Assembly: GCA_013812565.1 (NCBI GenBank)
Contig: JACCTF010000519.1
Coordinates: 1 to 5,122 of the forward strand
DNA length: 5,122 nt
Direction of reading: 5' to 3'
Origin: Pyrinomonadaceae bacterium
Lineage (GTDB): Bacteria; Acidobacteriota; Blastocatellia; Pyrinomonadales; Pyrinomonadaceae
This document shows, piece by piece, positions 1 through 5,122 of the stretch. A model generated the notes under the pieces. That model had not been told where the DNA came from. It ran no database searches and saw only the letters and a program-made list of their open reading frames with translations. The first letter of the stretch is position 1. Each line of letters starts with the position of its first letter. The position numbers and the translations under genes were made by a program.

Positions 1-157
1 TATGGACAACGCTGACACCGCGCTCGGCCATCAGTTCACAGACATCACGGTAACTGAGCTTGTAAGTAATGTACCAGCGGAGGGCTTGCTGGATGAGTAA
101 TCGATCAAAGTGGCGGCCTGTGAAGAGAGCTGGGGTGTCAGAGGGGAGTTGAGTCAT
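1..157 (-). CDS. IS6-family transposase, N-terminal 52 residues (runs off left edge)
   Basis: Reading the minus strand from the ATG at 157-155 gives 52 codons without a stop up to base 2. The peptide contains RHFDRLLIQQALRWY (residues 15-29), then YKLSYRD (32-38) and ELMAERGVSVVH (41-52). This is the familiar IS6/IS26 N-terminus (RHF...I...RWY..Y.LSYR...E.M.ERG..V.H), which forms the DNA-binding helix-turn-helix region. The catalytic DDE domain would lie beyond the left edge, so whether the transposase is intact is unknown. No strong Shine-Dalgarno precedes the ATG; the start is chosen because the conserved block begins about 14 residues in, as in relatives, and the terminal inverted repeat lies just upstream. 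The enzyme would move the element by replicative or cointegrate transposition, as is known for the family. Family assignment is firm; the length seen is only about a fifth of a usual transposase of about 230 residues. Confidence 0.85.
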   Translation of the reverse strand, partial: MTQLPSDTPALFTGRHFDRLLIQQALRWYITYKLSYRDVCELMAERGVSVVH

Positions 158-180
158 GCCGCTGATTATCTACACTCTTC

Positions 181-199
181 AGCGTTTGCACCAGAACCC
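181..199 (-). repeat. Terminal inverted repeat of the IS6-type element
   Basis: On the plus strand this reads agcgtttgcaccagaaccc; its complement begins GGGTTCTGGTGCAAA, the shape of IS6-family termini. It sits 24 bases upstream of the transposase start, as expected for these compact elements. The matching copy lies outside the window. Confidence 0.7.
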
Positions 200-550
200 G
201 CTCGATTTGATGTCCCAGTGTTGTATGACCTGATTTAGAAACAAATTAATCTTGGAAACCGAGCCGATTACTACTCTTCTATAAGAGCGTTCGCATGTAT
301 GTAGAGCGTCACTTGAAAACTTCAAATAGCCGGTTGTTTCTTACCTCCGATCTCTAAGCTCTTCGAAGATGTGCGCTGCGTACAAGAAACACATGTCGTA
401 TGACACTTAGCTTGTTAAAGATTCATGGAAGTGCTGCGCAGTTGACCGCCAGAGCCTTGACGTAACGGCTCAAAGTCAGAGGCATTCGAGCGCGAGTGCG
501 TCGGCCGCATGAAGAGTACAAAGTTTTTGTAAGAGATAAGGTTAAGAACT
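200..550. other. Gene-free stretch between the IS end and the glycosyltransferase
   Basis: Neither strand shows a reading frame with recognisable protein character, and the base composition is visibly more AT-rich than the flanking genes. Small palindromic features are present: ctctt/aagag with a 4-base loop at 274-287, and cttcgaag at 361-368. TTGACC (442-447) and TTGACG (457-462) resemble -35 boxes, but no good -10 box stands at the right distance, so no promoter is called. The promoter of the glycosyltransferase gene probably lies here, unless transcription enters from the left. The part next to the IS end would hold the target-site duplication. No RNA gene is recognised. Confidence 0.5.
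538..541 (+). promoter_or_regulatory. Likely ribosome binding site of the glycosyltransferase gene
   Basis: AAGG ends nine bases before the ATG at 551, in a purine-rich run (agagataagg). It is a modest Shine-Dalgarno match but supports this start; the conserved GT2 motif begins six residues into the protein, so no later start is plausible. Confidence 0.5.
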
Positions 551-1606
551 ATGAGCCAGCAATTTGACGTTTCAGTAATCATCAGCACCTACAACCGCTG
601 CGGCCTGTTGCCCGAAGCCTTGGAGAGCGTGCTCGCACAGACAACCGGCTCTGTGCGCTATGAGGTCATCGTTGTTGATAACAACTCAACTGACCGGACT
701 CGGCAGGTCGTCGAATCGCTCATCGAACGCGGCAACGCGAATTTACGTTATGTGTTTGAAGGCAAGCAGGGTCTCTCTCACGGGCGCAATGCCGGGATCG
801 CCAACGCCAGTGCGCCGATCGTCACATTTACCGATGACGACGTGCGGGCATCAACCGATTGGGTGGCTAACATCGTGCGGGCGTTTGACGTGCACCCAGA
901 GGTGGATTGTGTAGGCGGCAAGGTGCTGCCACGGTGGGAGAGTCAACCGCCGGCGTGGCTCACTAGCGACCACTGGTCTCCGTTGGCGCTCGTGGATTAT
1001 GGTGATAAGCAATTCTACACGAATGCAGAAAACCCGAAATGCTTGGTCGGAGCGAACCTCTCTTTCCGCCGCGAAGTGTTTGAACATGTCGGGCTGTTCG
1101 CGTCAGAATTTCAACGAGTCAAAGACGGCATCGGGTCGACCGAAGATCACGAAATGCTTTTACGTTTATGGGCCGCTGGCAGGCAGGGCCTCTATGTGCC
1201 AAGCATTGTCGTCACGGCAGAAGTGCAAGCCGAACGCACAACGAAGGCTTATCACCGCAGGTGGCACACGGGGCATGGGAAGTATTGCTCGCTCATGCGC
1301 TACAAAGAGATTATCGAACCGGACGGAGGACAAACATCTGATGTCACGCTTTTCGGTACGCCCGCGTTTTTGTATCGTGAGTTGATAGGCGAGGGCAGGC
1401 GCTGGTTGGCGGCAGTGGTGCGCCGGCGCGAAAGTTTGTCGTTTCAGCACGAGAATCATCTGCGGTACTTAACCGGCTACATCCATAAACGTTATGAGCG
1501 GAACGCCGCCGAGCGAGAACGCTCACACCTCGCCGAGCTAAGAACCTTCGTCACATCTGTGTTGCGTAAAAAGATTCGCCCGGAATCTCTCCCCCAAATT
1601 CCTTAA
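551..1606 (+). CDS. Family 2 glycosyltransferase (GT-A fold), probable surface/exopolysaccharide synthesis
   Basis: This 351-residue protein would transfer a sugar from a nucleotide-sugar donor to a growing glycan, on the cytoplasmic side. The N-terminus is the classic GT2 start, VSVIISTYNR (7-16), followed by the nucleotide-binding strand VIVVDNNSTD (39-48) with Asp43. GRNAGI (78-83) precedes the metal-binding DXD-type motif TDDD (94-97). The acceptor half has VGANLSFRREVFEHVGLF (166-183) and the likely catalytic-base motif TEDHEML (197-203). A basic aromatic stretch, YHRRWHTGHG (234-243), follows, as in several GT2 enzymes of exopolysaccharide clusters. The C-terminal 80 residues are rich in Arg, Glu and His, predicted helical, with no convincing membrane span, so the enzyme looks soluble or peripheral. 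Length is normal and every key motif is present, so it should be active. Donor and acceptor cannot be read from the sequence. No other biosynthetic gene is visible nearby; the next gene, 313 bases downstream, encodes an exported glycan-binding-type protein. Confidence 0.93.
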   Translation: MSQQFDVSVIISTYNRCGLLPEALESVLAQTTGSVRYEVIVVDNNSTDRTRQVVESLIERGNANLRYVFEGKQGLSHGRNAGIANASAPIVTFTDDDVRASTDWVANIVRAFDVHPEVDCVGGKVLPRWESQPPAWLTSDHWSPLALVDYGDKQFYTNAENPKCLVGANLSFRREVFEHVGLFASEFQRVKDGIGSTEDHEMLLRLWAAGRQGLYVPSIVVTAEVQAERTTKAYHRRWHTGHGKYCSLMRYKEIIEPDGGQTSDVTLFGTPAFLYRELIGEGRRWLAAVVRRRESLSFQHENHLRYLTGYIHKRYERNAAERERSHLAELRTFVTSVLRKKIRPESLPQIP

Positions 1607-1803
1607 AAGATTTTGAGGAAATACCGCGCCGAACACTACAGGCCACTAACGAGTAACTTCCAACTCCTCCACAAAAACAGATTGGTTTCAGGTTAGATGT
1701 AAGCCCCCGCGGCGCAGCCCGCCTTGTAGGACGCTTATCTTTGACCTTCTGGAAATGCGAACGTTTTACGTCTTTATTCAAGATGGTAAATACCTTTGCT
1801 TGC

Positions 1804-1878
1804 CGTTGATGTAAGCAGTCAACGATTTAACTGTTGCGGGAGATAGGTTGCCTTAAAACCAAAGCGCGGCAGCAACAG
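1804..1878. repeat. Cluster of inverted repeats in the leader of the kelch/CBM6 gene
   Basis: Three complementary arm pairs are visible: cgttga (1804-1809) with tcaacg (1819-1824), loop 9; ggtt (1846-1849) with aacc (1857-1860), loop 7; and ctgttgc (1831-1837) with gcaacag (1872-1878), which encloses the second pair. In RNA they could form one hairpin followed by a stem enclosing a smaller hairpin, 41 bases before the start codon. cagt (1817-1820) with actg (1830-1833) would compete with the first hairpin. No run of T follows, so a simple intrinsic terminator is unlikely. It matches no riboswitch class I know. The arms are exact, but short enough that chance is possible. Confidence 0.4.
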
Positions 1879-1908
1879 CCTCACTCTTAATCGACTGAAT
1901 TACTTAAT

Positions 1909-1914
1909 AAAGGA
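1909..1914 (+). promoter_or_regulatory. Ribosome binding site that decides the start at 1920
   Basis: AAAGGA lies five bases before the ATG at 1920, the best Shine-Dalgarno in the region. An in-frame TAA at 1908-1910 stops any longer protein. Later in-frame ATGs at 1965, 1998 and 2025 lack a comparable site, although 1998 would give a more compact signal peptide. Confidence 0.65.
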
Positions 1915-1919
1915 TTGTC

Positions 1920-4900
1920 ATGATTACATCGCTAAATAGAAGCAAGACTCATGGGCGTACGCTAATGAATATCTTGCCTTTGTCTACGCTCCTTAGCATG
2001 CCCCGCCCCAAGCTGGCGAAGATCATGCTCCTGCTATTCGGCTTGACATTGTTGTTGCGCGCCGCCTACACCCCCAGCCTTGCTCAAGGCCCGCCCACAT
2101 CAACCCCAACTTACACGTGGAATGACGCGACACCGCCGGAGACGAAGCACTATGAAAGCCCGGCCGCTGTTGTAAACGGGCGCGTCTACGTCCTCGGCGG
2201 ATTCGACGAGGTAAGTCCGGTGCTGCGGGCAACGAACCGTGTCGATTATTACGATCCGGCTACTAACACGTGGACGCGCGTTGCAAATATGCCCGAGGCG
2301 AGCACCCATATCGGCGTCACCAGCGACGGACAAACGATCTGGGTCGCCGGCGGTTTTCTGGGCAACGATCCGGGCCCAGCTATCAGTAGGGTGTGGAAGT
2401 ATGACGTCGCCGCGAACACCTGGAGTCCCGGCCCGTCGCTGCCTGACGTACGCGCCGGAGGGGCGCTGGTACGCCTCGGCCGCGAGTTGCACTACTTCGG
2501 CGGCACTAAGGCCGACCGCAGGACAAATTCAGACGATCACTGGGTGTTGAATCTCGACGGCGGCACGAGTTGGACCACCGCCGCTTCGCTTGCCATTGGT
2601 GGCGTGAGCCGTGGACGCACGCACATGAGCGGCGCGGTGGTCGGCGGCAAGATTTACGCGCTCGGCGGCCAAAACGGGCACGACGGTAATTCCAACATAG
2701 GCGACGTTGACTGGGTCGATATCTACAACCCGGCGACGAACAGTTGGACGTCGGCGGCGGGCATACCCGGCGGTGGTCGCTCACACTTTGAGCCGGGGAC
2801 TTTCGTGCGCAATGACCGGATCGTGCTTGCCGGTGGCGAAAGCAATACGGCGAATAACATCTCCGATGTTAACGAGTACAATCCTGAAACTAACACGTGG
2901 GCGACGCTCAGCCCTTTGCCGGTGCCGCTCAAGGCGGCGGTGGCACAGGTGGTCGGAAACAAGTTTTTTGTGAGCGGCGGTGATAACGTTAACGGCTACA
3001 CGCCGCGGTATGAGTCGTACATCACCACCATCGGCAACGTGAACCAATCTTCCGAGGCGCTGTTTTCCATTGTCCCTCCGGACGCCGGTCAGGACTCGGG
3101 TCTCAACGCCAGCACCTATAACTCCGGGTCTTTTCGCGTAACCAATAACTCGGCGGGCGGTGAACGGATCACGCGCCTCCGCATCGATCTGCGGTCGGCC
3201 ATTCTCCCAGACATGGTCTTCGACCCGAACGGCACGGGCGGCGATCCGGTCGCCAAGGCCTTCACACCCGATAGCGACCCGAACCTTGTCGGTCTATCCG
3301 GACACGCTTTTAAAAGTCCGCACGGCGGCGGGCACAACGTGCTCGAAGTTTCATTTAACGCCTTTGACTCCGGGGAGCAGTTTCTTTTCTCGCTCGACGT
3401 AGACCCGTCGAGCATCAAGGGAACTTCTAACAACGACGGACCGAGCTTTACCGGGAAGGTTTCCGGCCTCGAGCTGATCGGCGCTAAAGTGACGATTGAG
3501 TTTAGCGACGGCAGCGTTCACGTCGCCGAGCCTTACCGCGTCGCGAACAGCTTGAGCGGATCGAAGAACACTGTCAAAGCGGTTTCGCCTTCGCAGCCGA
3601 GCATCACCGTGCTCGGTGTTTCTTCCACACCGACAAAGGTGGCGAACGCGAATCAGACCCTACGCGTCAGCGGTCCGGCGGGCGCTTCGGTGGCGGTGCT
3701 GATTATCGAGGGTGGGATGTACACCGAAGGGGTTCCGGGCGGCGGCTTTGAAGTGTCGCCCTTCGATGCGAACAAAGCTTTAGGCGTCAGCGAACACTTC
3801 GCGACGATCGGCGGGGAAGGATTTGTGGACGTTCCGGTAACGCTTACACGCTCCGACGCGCGCGGCGGCTTGAACTATATAACCGCTGTTTTCAGAGATG
3901 CCGACGGAAGAACCGGCCTCAACTCGGCCGTCCGGGTTTTAGAGTTTGACCCGAGCTTTGTGCCGGGCGGACAAACGCCCCACCTCGGTTCTCCGGCGGC
4001 GGTGCCCGGCACCATCCAAGCCGAGGAATTTGATAACGGCGGTGAAGGCATCGCGTACCACGATTTGGATGCCGCCAACCAAGGCGGTCAATATCGAACT
4101 GCGGAAGGCGTCGATCTCGAAAACACGGGCGACACCGGAGCAGGTTACAACGTGGGCTACATCAATGCCGGCGAGTGGCTGGAGTACACGATCAACGTCG
4201 CGTCTGCTGGCACCTACACGGTGCAAGCGCGTGCGGCATCGCAGGGCAGCGGCGGCACGCTGCACATCGAGTTCGACGGAACGGACAAGACGGGAGCGCT
4301 AGCGATACCGAACACGGGAGGTTGGCAGAATTACCAGACGATCACGAAAACAGGCGTGAGCCTCAGTGCCGGGCCGCAGGTCATGCGCGTCATGATGGAC
4401 ACGGACGGCGCGAGCGGTTTTGTCGGCAACATCAACCACGTCACCATCGTGGCCGGATCAACGCCCACACCGACACCGACTCCCACACCGACGCCGACAC
4501 CCGGCTCGGCGGCCTTTGTCGAGCAGGGCGGACAGGTCGTTGTCGAAGCTGAAAACTATCACGGCAATATCGCGCGGGGGGGCAAGTCGTGGGTCGCACG
4601 CACCGACCGCGGCGGCTATGTCGGCACGGCGGCGATGGTCGTCGAGCCGAACACCGGCACGCAGATCGACACAGGCTACGCGGCGAACAGTGCAGCCCTA
4701 CAGTACCAAGTAGAGTTTGCGACCGCCGGCACCTACTATGTGTGGCTGCGCACTTTGGTTGACAACAGTTCCGACAACTCGGTGCATGTCGGGCTCGACG
4801 GTCAAGCCGTGGCTTCAGCGGATCGCATCTCGACGGGTAGTTACGGCGGGTGGACGTGGGTGCGGAGTACGATGGACGGGCCAGTGGCGACGTTGGTGGT

Positions 4901-5122
4901 TGGAACACCCGGGGTGCATACGATCAACGTGTGGATGCGCGAGGACGGCTTTCGCTTCGACCGGCTGCTGCTAAGCACCAGCAGCACGATGGTGCCGACC
5001 GGCGAGGGGCCGGCGGAGAGCCCACGCAGCGGGACGATAACACCGACACCTACTCCGAAACCTACCCTGACTCCCACTCCCACTCCGACACCTACGCCCG
5101 GAGCGGTGCCGAGTCCCTGGAC
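1920..5122 (+). CDS. Large exported modular protein: kelch propeller, CBM6 and a second carbohydrate-binding-like module (3' end beyond window)
   Basis: The frame is open for 1067 codons to the window edge with no stop. The first 55 residues form a long signal peptide: basic PRPKLAK (28-34), hydrophobic core IMLLLFGLTLLL (35-46) and a likely cleavage after SLA (53-55). Residues 64-370 are a kelch beta-propeller, recognised by repeated GG pairs and Asn-Thr-Trp ends. Residues 372-560 and 561-680 are beta-rich regions I cannot assign; the second looks Ig-like. Residues 698-845 are a CBM6 module. A Thr-Pro linker (848-861) leads to a second beta-sandwich (866-1019), then another Thr-Pro linker (1041-1060). 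No catalytic glycosidase domain is visible so far, and no anchor, since the C-terminus is missing. The protein is inferred to bind extracellular polysaccharide, as an adhesin, matrix protein or the non-catalytic part of a hydrolase. Individual module calls are stronger than the overall role. No frameshift or internal stop was found. It has its own ribosome binding site, 313 bases after the glycosyltransferase gene. Confidence 0.9.
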   Translation, partial: MITSLNRSKTHGRTLMNILPLSTLLSMPRPKLAKIMLLLFGLTLLLRAAYTPSLAQGPPTSTPTYTWNDATPPETKHYESPAAVVNGRVYVLGGFDEVSPVLRATNRVDYYDPATNTWTRVANMPEASTHIGVTSDGQTIWVAGGFLGNDPGPAISRVWKYDVAANTWSPGPSLPDVRAGGALVRLGRELHYFGGTKADRRTNSDDHWVLNLDGGTSWTTAASLAIGGVSRGRTHMSGAVVGGKIYALGGQNGHDGNSNIGDVDWVDIYNPATNSWTSAAGIPGGGRSHFEPGTFVRNDRIVLAGGESNTANNISDVNEYNPETNTWATLSPLPVPLKAAVAQVVGNKFFVSGGDNVNGYTPRYESYITTIGNVNQSSEALFSIVPPDAGQDSGLNASTYNSGSFRVTNNSAGGERITRLRIDLRSAILPDMVFDPNGTGGDPVAKAFTPDSDPNLVGLSGHAFKSPHGGGHNVLEVSFNAFDSGEQFLFSLDVDPSSIKGTSNNDGPSFTGKVSGLELIGAKVTIEFSDGSVHVAEPYRVANSLSGSKNTVKAVSPSQPSITVLGVSSTPTKVANANQTLRVSGPAGASVAVLIIEGGMYTEGVPGGGFEVSPFDANKALGVSEHFATIGGEGFVDVPVTLTRSDARGGLNYITAVFRDADGRTGLNSAVRVLEFDPSFVPGGQTPHLGSPAAVPGTIQAEEFDNGGEGIAYHDLDAANQGGQYRTAEGVDLENTGDTGAGYNVGYINAGEWLEYTINVASAGTYTVQARAASQGSGGTLHIEFDGTDKTGALAIPNTGGWQNYQTITKTGVSLSAGPQVMRVMMDTDGASGFVGNINHVTIVAGSTPTPTPTPTPTPTPGSAAFVEQGGQVVVEAENYHGNIARGGKSWVARTDRGGYVGTAAMVVEPNTGTQIDTGYAANSAALQYQVEFATAGTYYVWLRTLVDNSSDNSVHVGLDGQAVASADRISTGSYGGWTWVRSTMDGPVATLVVGTPGVHTINVWMREDGFRFDRLLLSTSSTMVPTGEGPAESPRSGTITPTPTPKPTLTPTPTPTPTPGAVPSPW
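2109..3029 (+). repeat. Six kelch repeats forming a beta-propeller (residues 64-370)
   Basis: Six units of roughly 50 residues share the kelch pattern: a hydrophobic strand, a GG pair, a spacer, then a YDPATNTW-like end. The GG pairs fall at residues 93-94, 144-145, 194-195, 249-250, 305-306 and 353-354; the Trp ends at 118, 168, 218, 276 and 327. The sixth unit has GG but no NTW end, while the N-terminus has an isolated TYTW (64-67) followed by a PPE.KHYES stretch resembling the region after the other Trp residues. This fits a circular propeller closed by an N-terminal strand. Bacterial kelch propellers serve in binding and, in some families, in catalysis such as galactose oxidase or sialic acid mutarotase; no Tyr-Cys cofactor site is visible here (the region has no Cys), so a binding role is more likely. 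Confidence 0.85.
3033..3599 (+). other. Unassigned beta-rich domain after the propeller (residues 372-560)
   Basis: This segment does not continue the kelch pattern. It alternates hydrophobic and polar residues like a beta-sandwich, with GEQFLFSLDVDP (485-496) and SGLELIGAKVTIEFSDG (515-531) as its most distinctive stretches. From memory, similar phrases occur in secreted kelch- or malectin-containing proteins of environmental bacteria, but I cannot name a family. It is acidic and Gly-rich and lacks Cys, suiting an extracellular, possibly calcium-stabilised domain. Its boundaries are approximate. Confidence 0.45.
3600..3959 (+). other. Ig-like or fibronectin-like spacer region (residues 561-680)
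   Basis: Residues 561-680 begin ITVLGVSSTPTKVANANQTL, followed by a RVSGPAGASVAVLIIEG strand pair, and close with YITAVFRDADGRTGLNSAV (653-671). The last part resembles the final strands of an Ig-like module, where an 'exchange with surroundings' type Asp-Gly turn is common. It probably spaces the propeller from the carbohydrate-binding modules. The fold is inferred from the strand pattern only; no family motif is decisive. Confidence 0.4.
4011..4454 (+). other. CBM6 carbohydrate-binding module (residues 698-845)
   Basis: The region matches the family 6 carbohydrate-binding module along its length: IQAEEFDNGGEGIAYHD (699-715), GGQYR (722-726), VGYINAGEWLEYTINV (745-760), AGTYTVQARAAS (763-774), NTGGWQNYQTI (798-808) and a closing GFVGNINHVTI (833-843). 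Known CBM6 modules bind beta-glucans, xylan or agar-type chains through two stacked aromatics and an Asn in the loop-end site. The likely equivalents here are Tyr725, Trp802 and Asn837, all present, so binding should be retained. Glu702/Glu703 match the structural calcium region. Ligand specificity cannot be read from sequence. Confidence 0.88.
4461..4502 (+). repeat. First Thr-Pro linker (TPTPTPTPTPTPTP, residues 848-861)
   Basis: Seven Thr-Pro dipeptides are encoded by a near-repeat of acnccn hexamers (acaccg, actccc, acgccg). Such linkers give extended, protease-resistant, often O-glycosylated spacers between carbohydrate-active modules. The synonymous variation among units suggests it is under protein-level selection rather than freshly amplified. 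Confidence 0.92.
4515..4976 (+). other. Second carbohydrate-binding-like beta-sandwich (residues 866-1019)
   Basis: After the linker comes FVEQGGQVVVEAENYHGN (866-883), the EAENY opening common to CBM6/CBM35-like and GH115 C-terminal-type sandwiches. AGTYYVWLRTL (935-945), GGWTWV (976-981) and a final HTINVWMREDGFRFDRLLL (1000-1018) follow. The ending is typical of this type, where 'REDG...D.L.L' closes the fold. It shares the EAE/AGTY framework with the preceding CBM6 but is otherwise diverged, so it is not a recent duplicate. A glycan-binding role is likely but the exact family is uncertain. Confidence 0.65.
5040..5099 (+). repeat. Second Thr-Pro linker (residues 1041-1060)
   Basis: A longer proline-threonine tract, interrupted by one Lys and one Leu, ends about 20 bases before the window edge and is followed by GAVPSPW. 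Its presence says that at least one more module follows beyond the window. The DNA uses acnccn units with mixed third bases, as in the first linker. Confidence 0.9.

Larger units (their letters stand above)
1..199 (-). mobile_element. IS6-family insertion sequence, one end (partial)
   Basis: This is the 5' end of an IS6/IS26-type element reading leftward out of the window. Two things show it: the start of a transposase on the minus strand whose N-terminus matches the family pattern, and, about 25 bases outside its start codon, a typical IS6-like terminus. Read on the minus strand from 199, that terminus is GGGTTCTGGTGCAAACGCT, resembling the GG-TTCTG-TGCAAA type ends known for the family. The outer boundary is 198 or 199. 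IS6 elements are usually about 0.7-0.9 kb with a single transposase, so most of the element lies to the left. The usual 8-bp target duplication would start just outside, in gctcgattt, but it cannot be confirmed without the other end. Confidence 0.8.
1607..1919. other. Gene-free leader upstream of the modular secreted-protein gene
   Basis: No credible coding frame is seen on either strand. The first part is plain sequence with a short GC-rich block (about 1707-1724, gcggcgcagcccgc, only a weak 4-bp stem). TTGACC at 1741-1746 is a good -35-like hexamer; the best -10 at 17 bases, TTTTAC (1764-1769), is poor, so a promoter there is only possible. From 1804 to 1878 there is a cluster of inverted repeats (listed separately). 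No U-tract terminator is evident after the glycosyltransferase stop at 1606, so read-through into the next gene cannot be excluded. Confidence 0.5.

Noticed and set aside
442..485. Promoter for the glycosyltransferase gene from TTGACC/TTGACG hexamers
   Set aside because: No acceptable -10 hexamer lies 16-18 bases downstream of either; half a promoter is not enough to call.
1607..1740. Intrinsic terminator after the glycosyltransferase gene
   Set aside because: The only GC-rich block (near 1707-1724) forms at most a 4-bp stem with mismatches and has no following T run.
2100..2492. Minus-strand open frame of about 130 codons inside the kelch region
   Set aside because: It is fully covered by the plus-strand kelch frame, which has clear repeat motifs; the minus-strand product is Arg-rich with no recognisable pattern, a normal shadow in GC-rich DNA.
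2109..3029. Galactose-oxidase-type catalytic propeller
   Set aside because: The copper/Tyr-Cys cofactor needs a Cys, and none is present in the propeller; the repeats fit ordinary kelch binding propellers.
4461..4502. CRISPR-like or tandem-repeat array
   Set aside because: The short acnccn units have no spacers and encode an in-frame Thr-Pro linker.
4175..4552. Plus-strand open frame in another phase, with an HTDTDSHTDADT tract
   Set aside because: The odd tract is the out-of-frame reading of the Thr-Pro linker DNA; the main frame explains it.
4441..4908. Minus-strand open frame of 155 codons opposite the CBM-like module
   Set aside because: Its product is low-complexity Arg/Ser/Pro/Cys-rich, and the plus strand carries coherent modules over the whole span.

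Overview
The window looks like accessory DNA from a Gram-negative-type environmental bacterium. The high-GC coding style, the secreted kelch protein with Thr-Pro linkers and the IS6-type element would fit an Acidobacteriota-like or similar soil/biofilm lineage, but nothing here (no rRNA, no housekeeping gene) fixes the taxonomy, so this is a low-confidence guess.

Layout: (1) bases 1-199 are one end of an IS6-family insertion sequence: the first 52 codons of its transposase on the minus strand, then an outward inverted-repeat end. (2) Bases 200-550 have no convincing gene. (3) Bases 551-1606 encode a complete 351-residue family 2 (GT-A fold) glycosyltransferase on the plus strand. (4) Bases 1607-1919 are a gene-free leader with several small inverted repeats and a clear ribosome binding site at its end. 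(5) From 1920 to the right edge, one uninterrupted plus-strand reading frame of 1067 codons runs out of the window without a stop. It was read codon by codon and is by far the largest gene. It encodes an exported modular protein: signal peptide, six-bladed kelch propeller, two unassigned beta-type regions, a CBM6 carbohydrate-binding module, a Thr-Pro linker, a second carbohydrate-binding-like beta-sandwich, and a second Thr-Pro linker leading to an unseen C-terminal part.

How the parts may work together: a cytoplasmic sugar transferase beside an exported multi-module glycan-binding protein suggests surface or extracellular polysaccharide biology, one making and one binding glycan. The 313-base gap and the separate ribosome binding site mean the two need not be one operon, so the link is an inference from proximity. 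The IS end shows the locus has been open to insertion or rearrangement.
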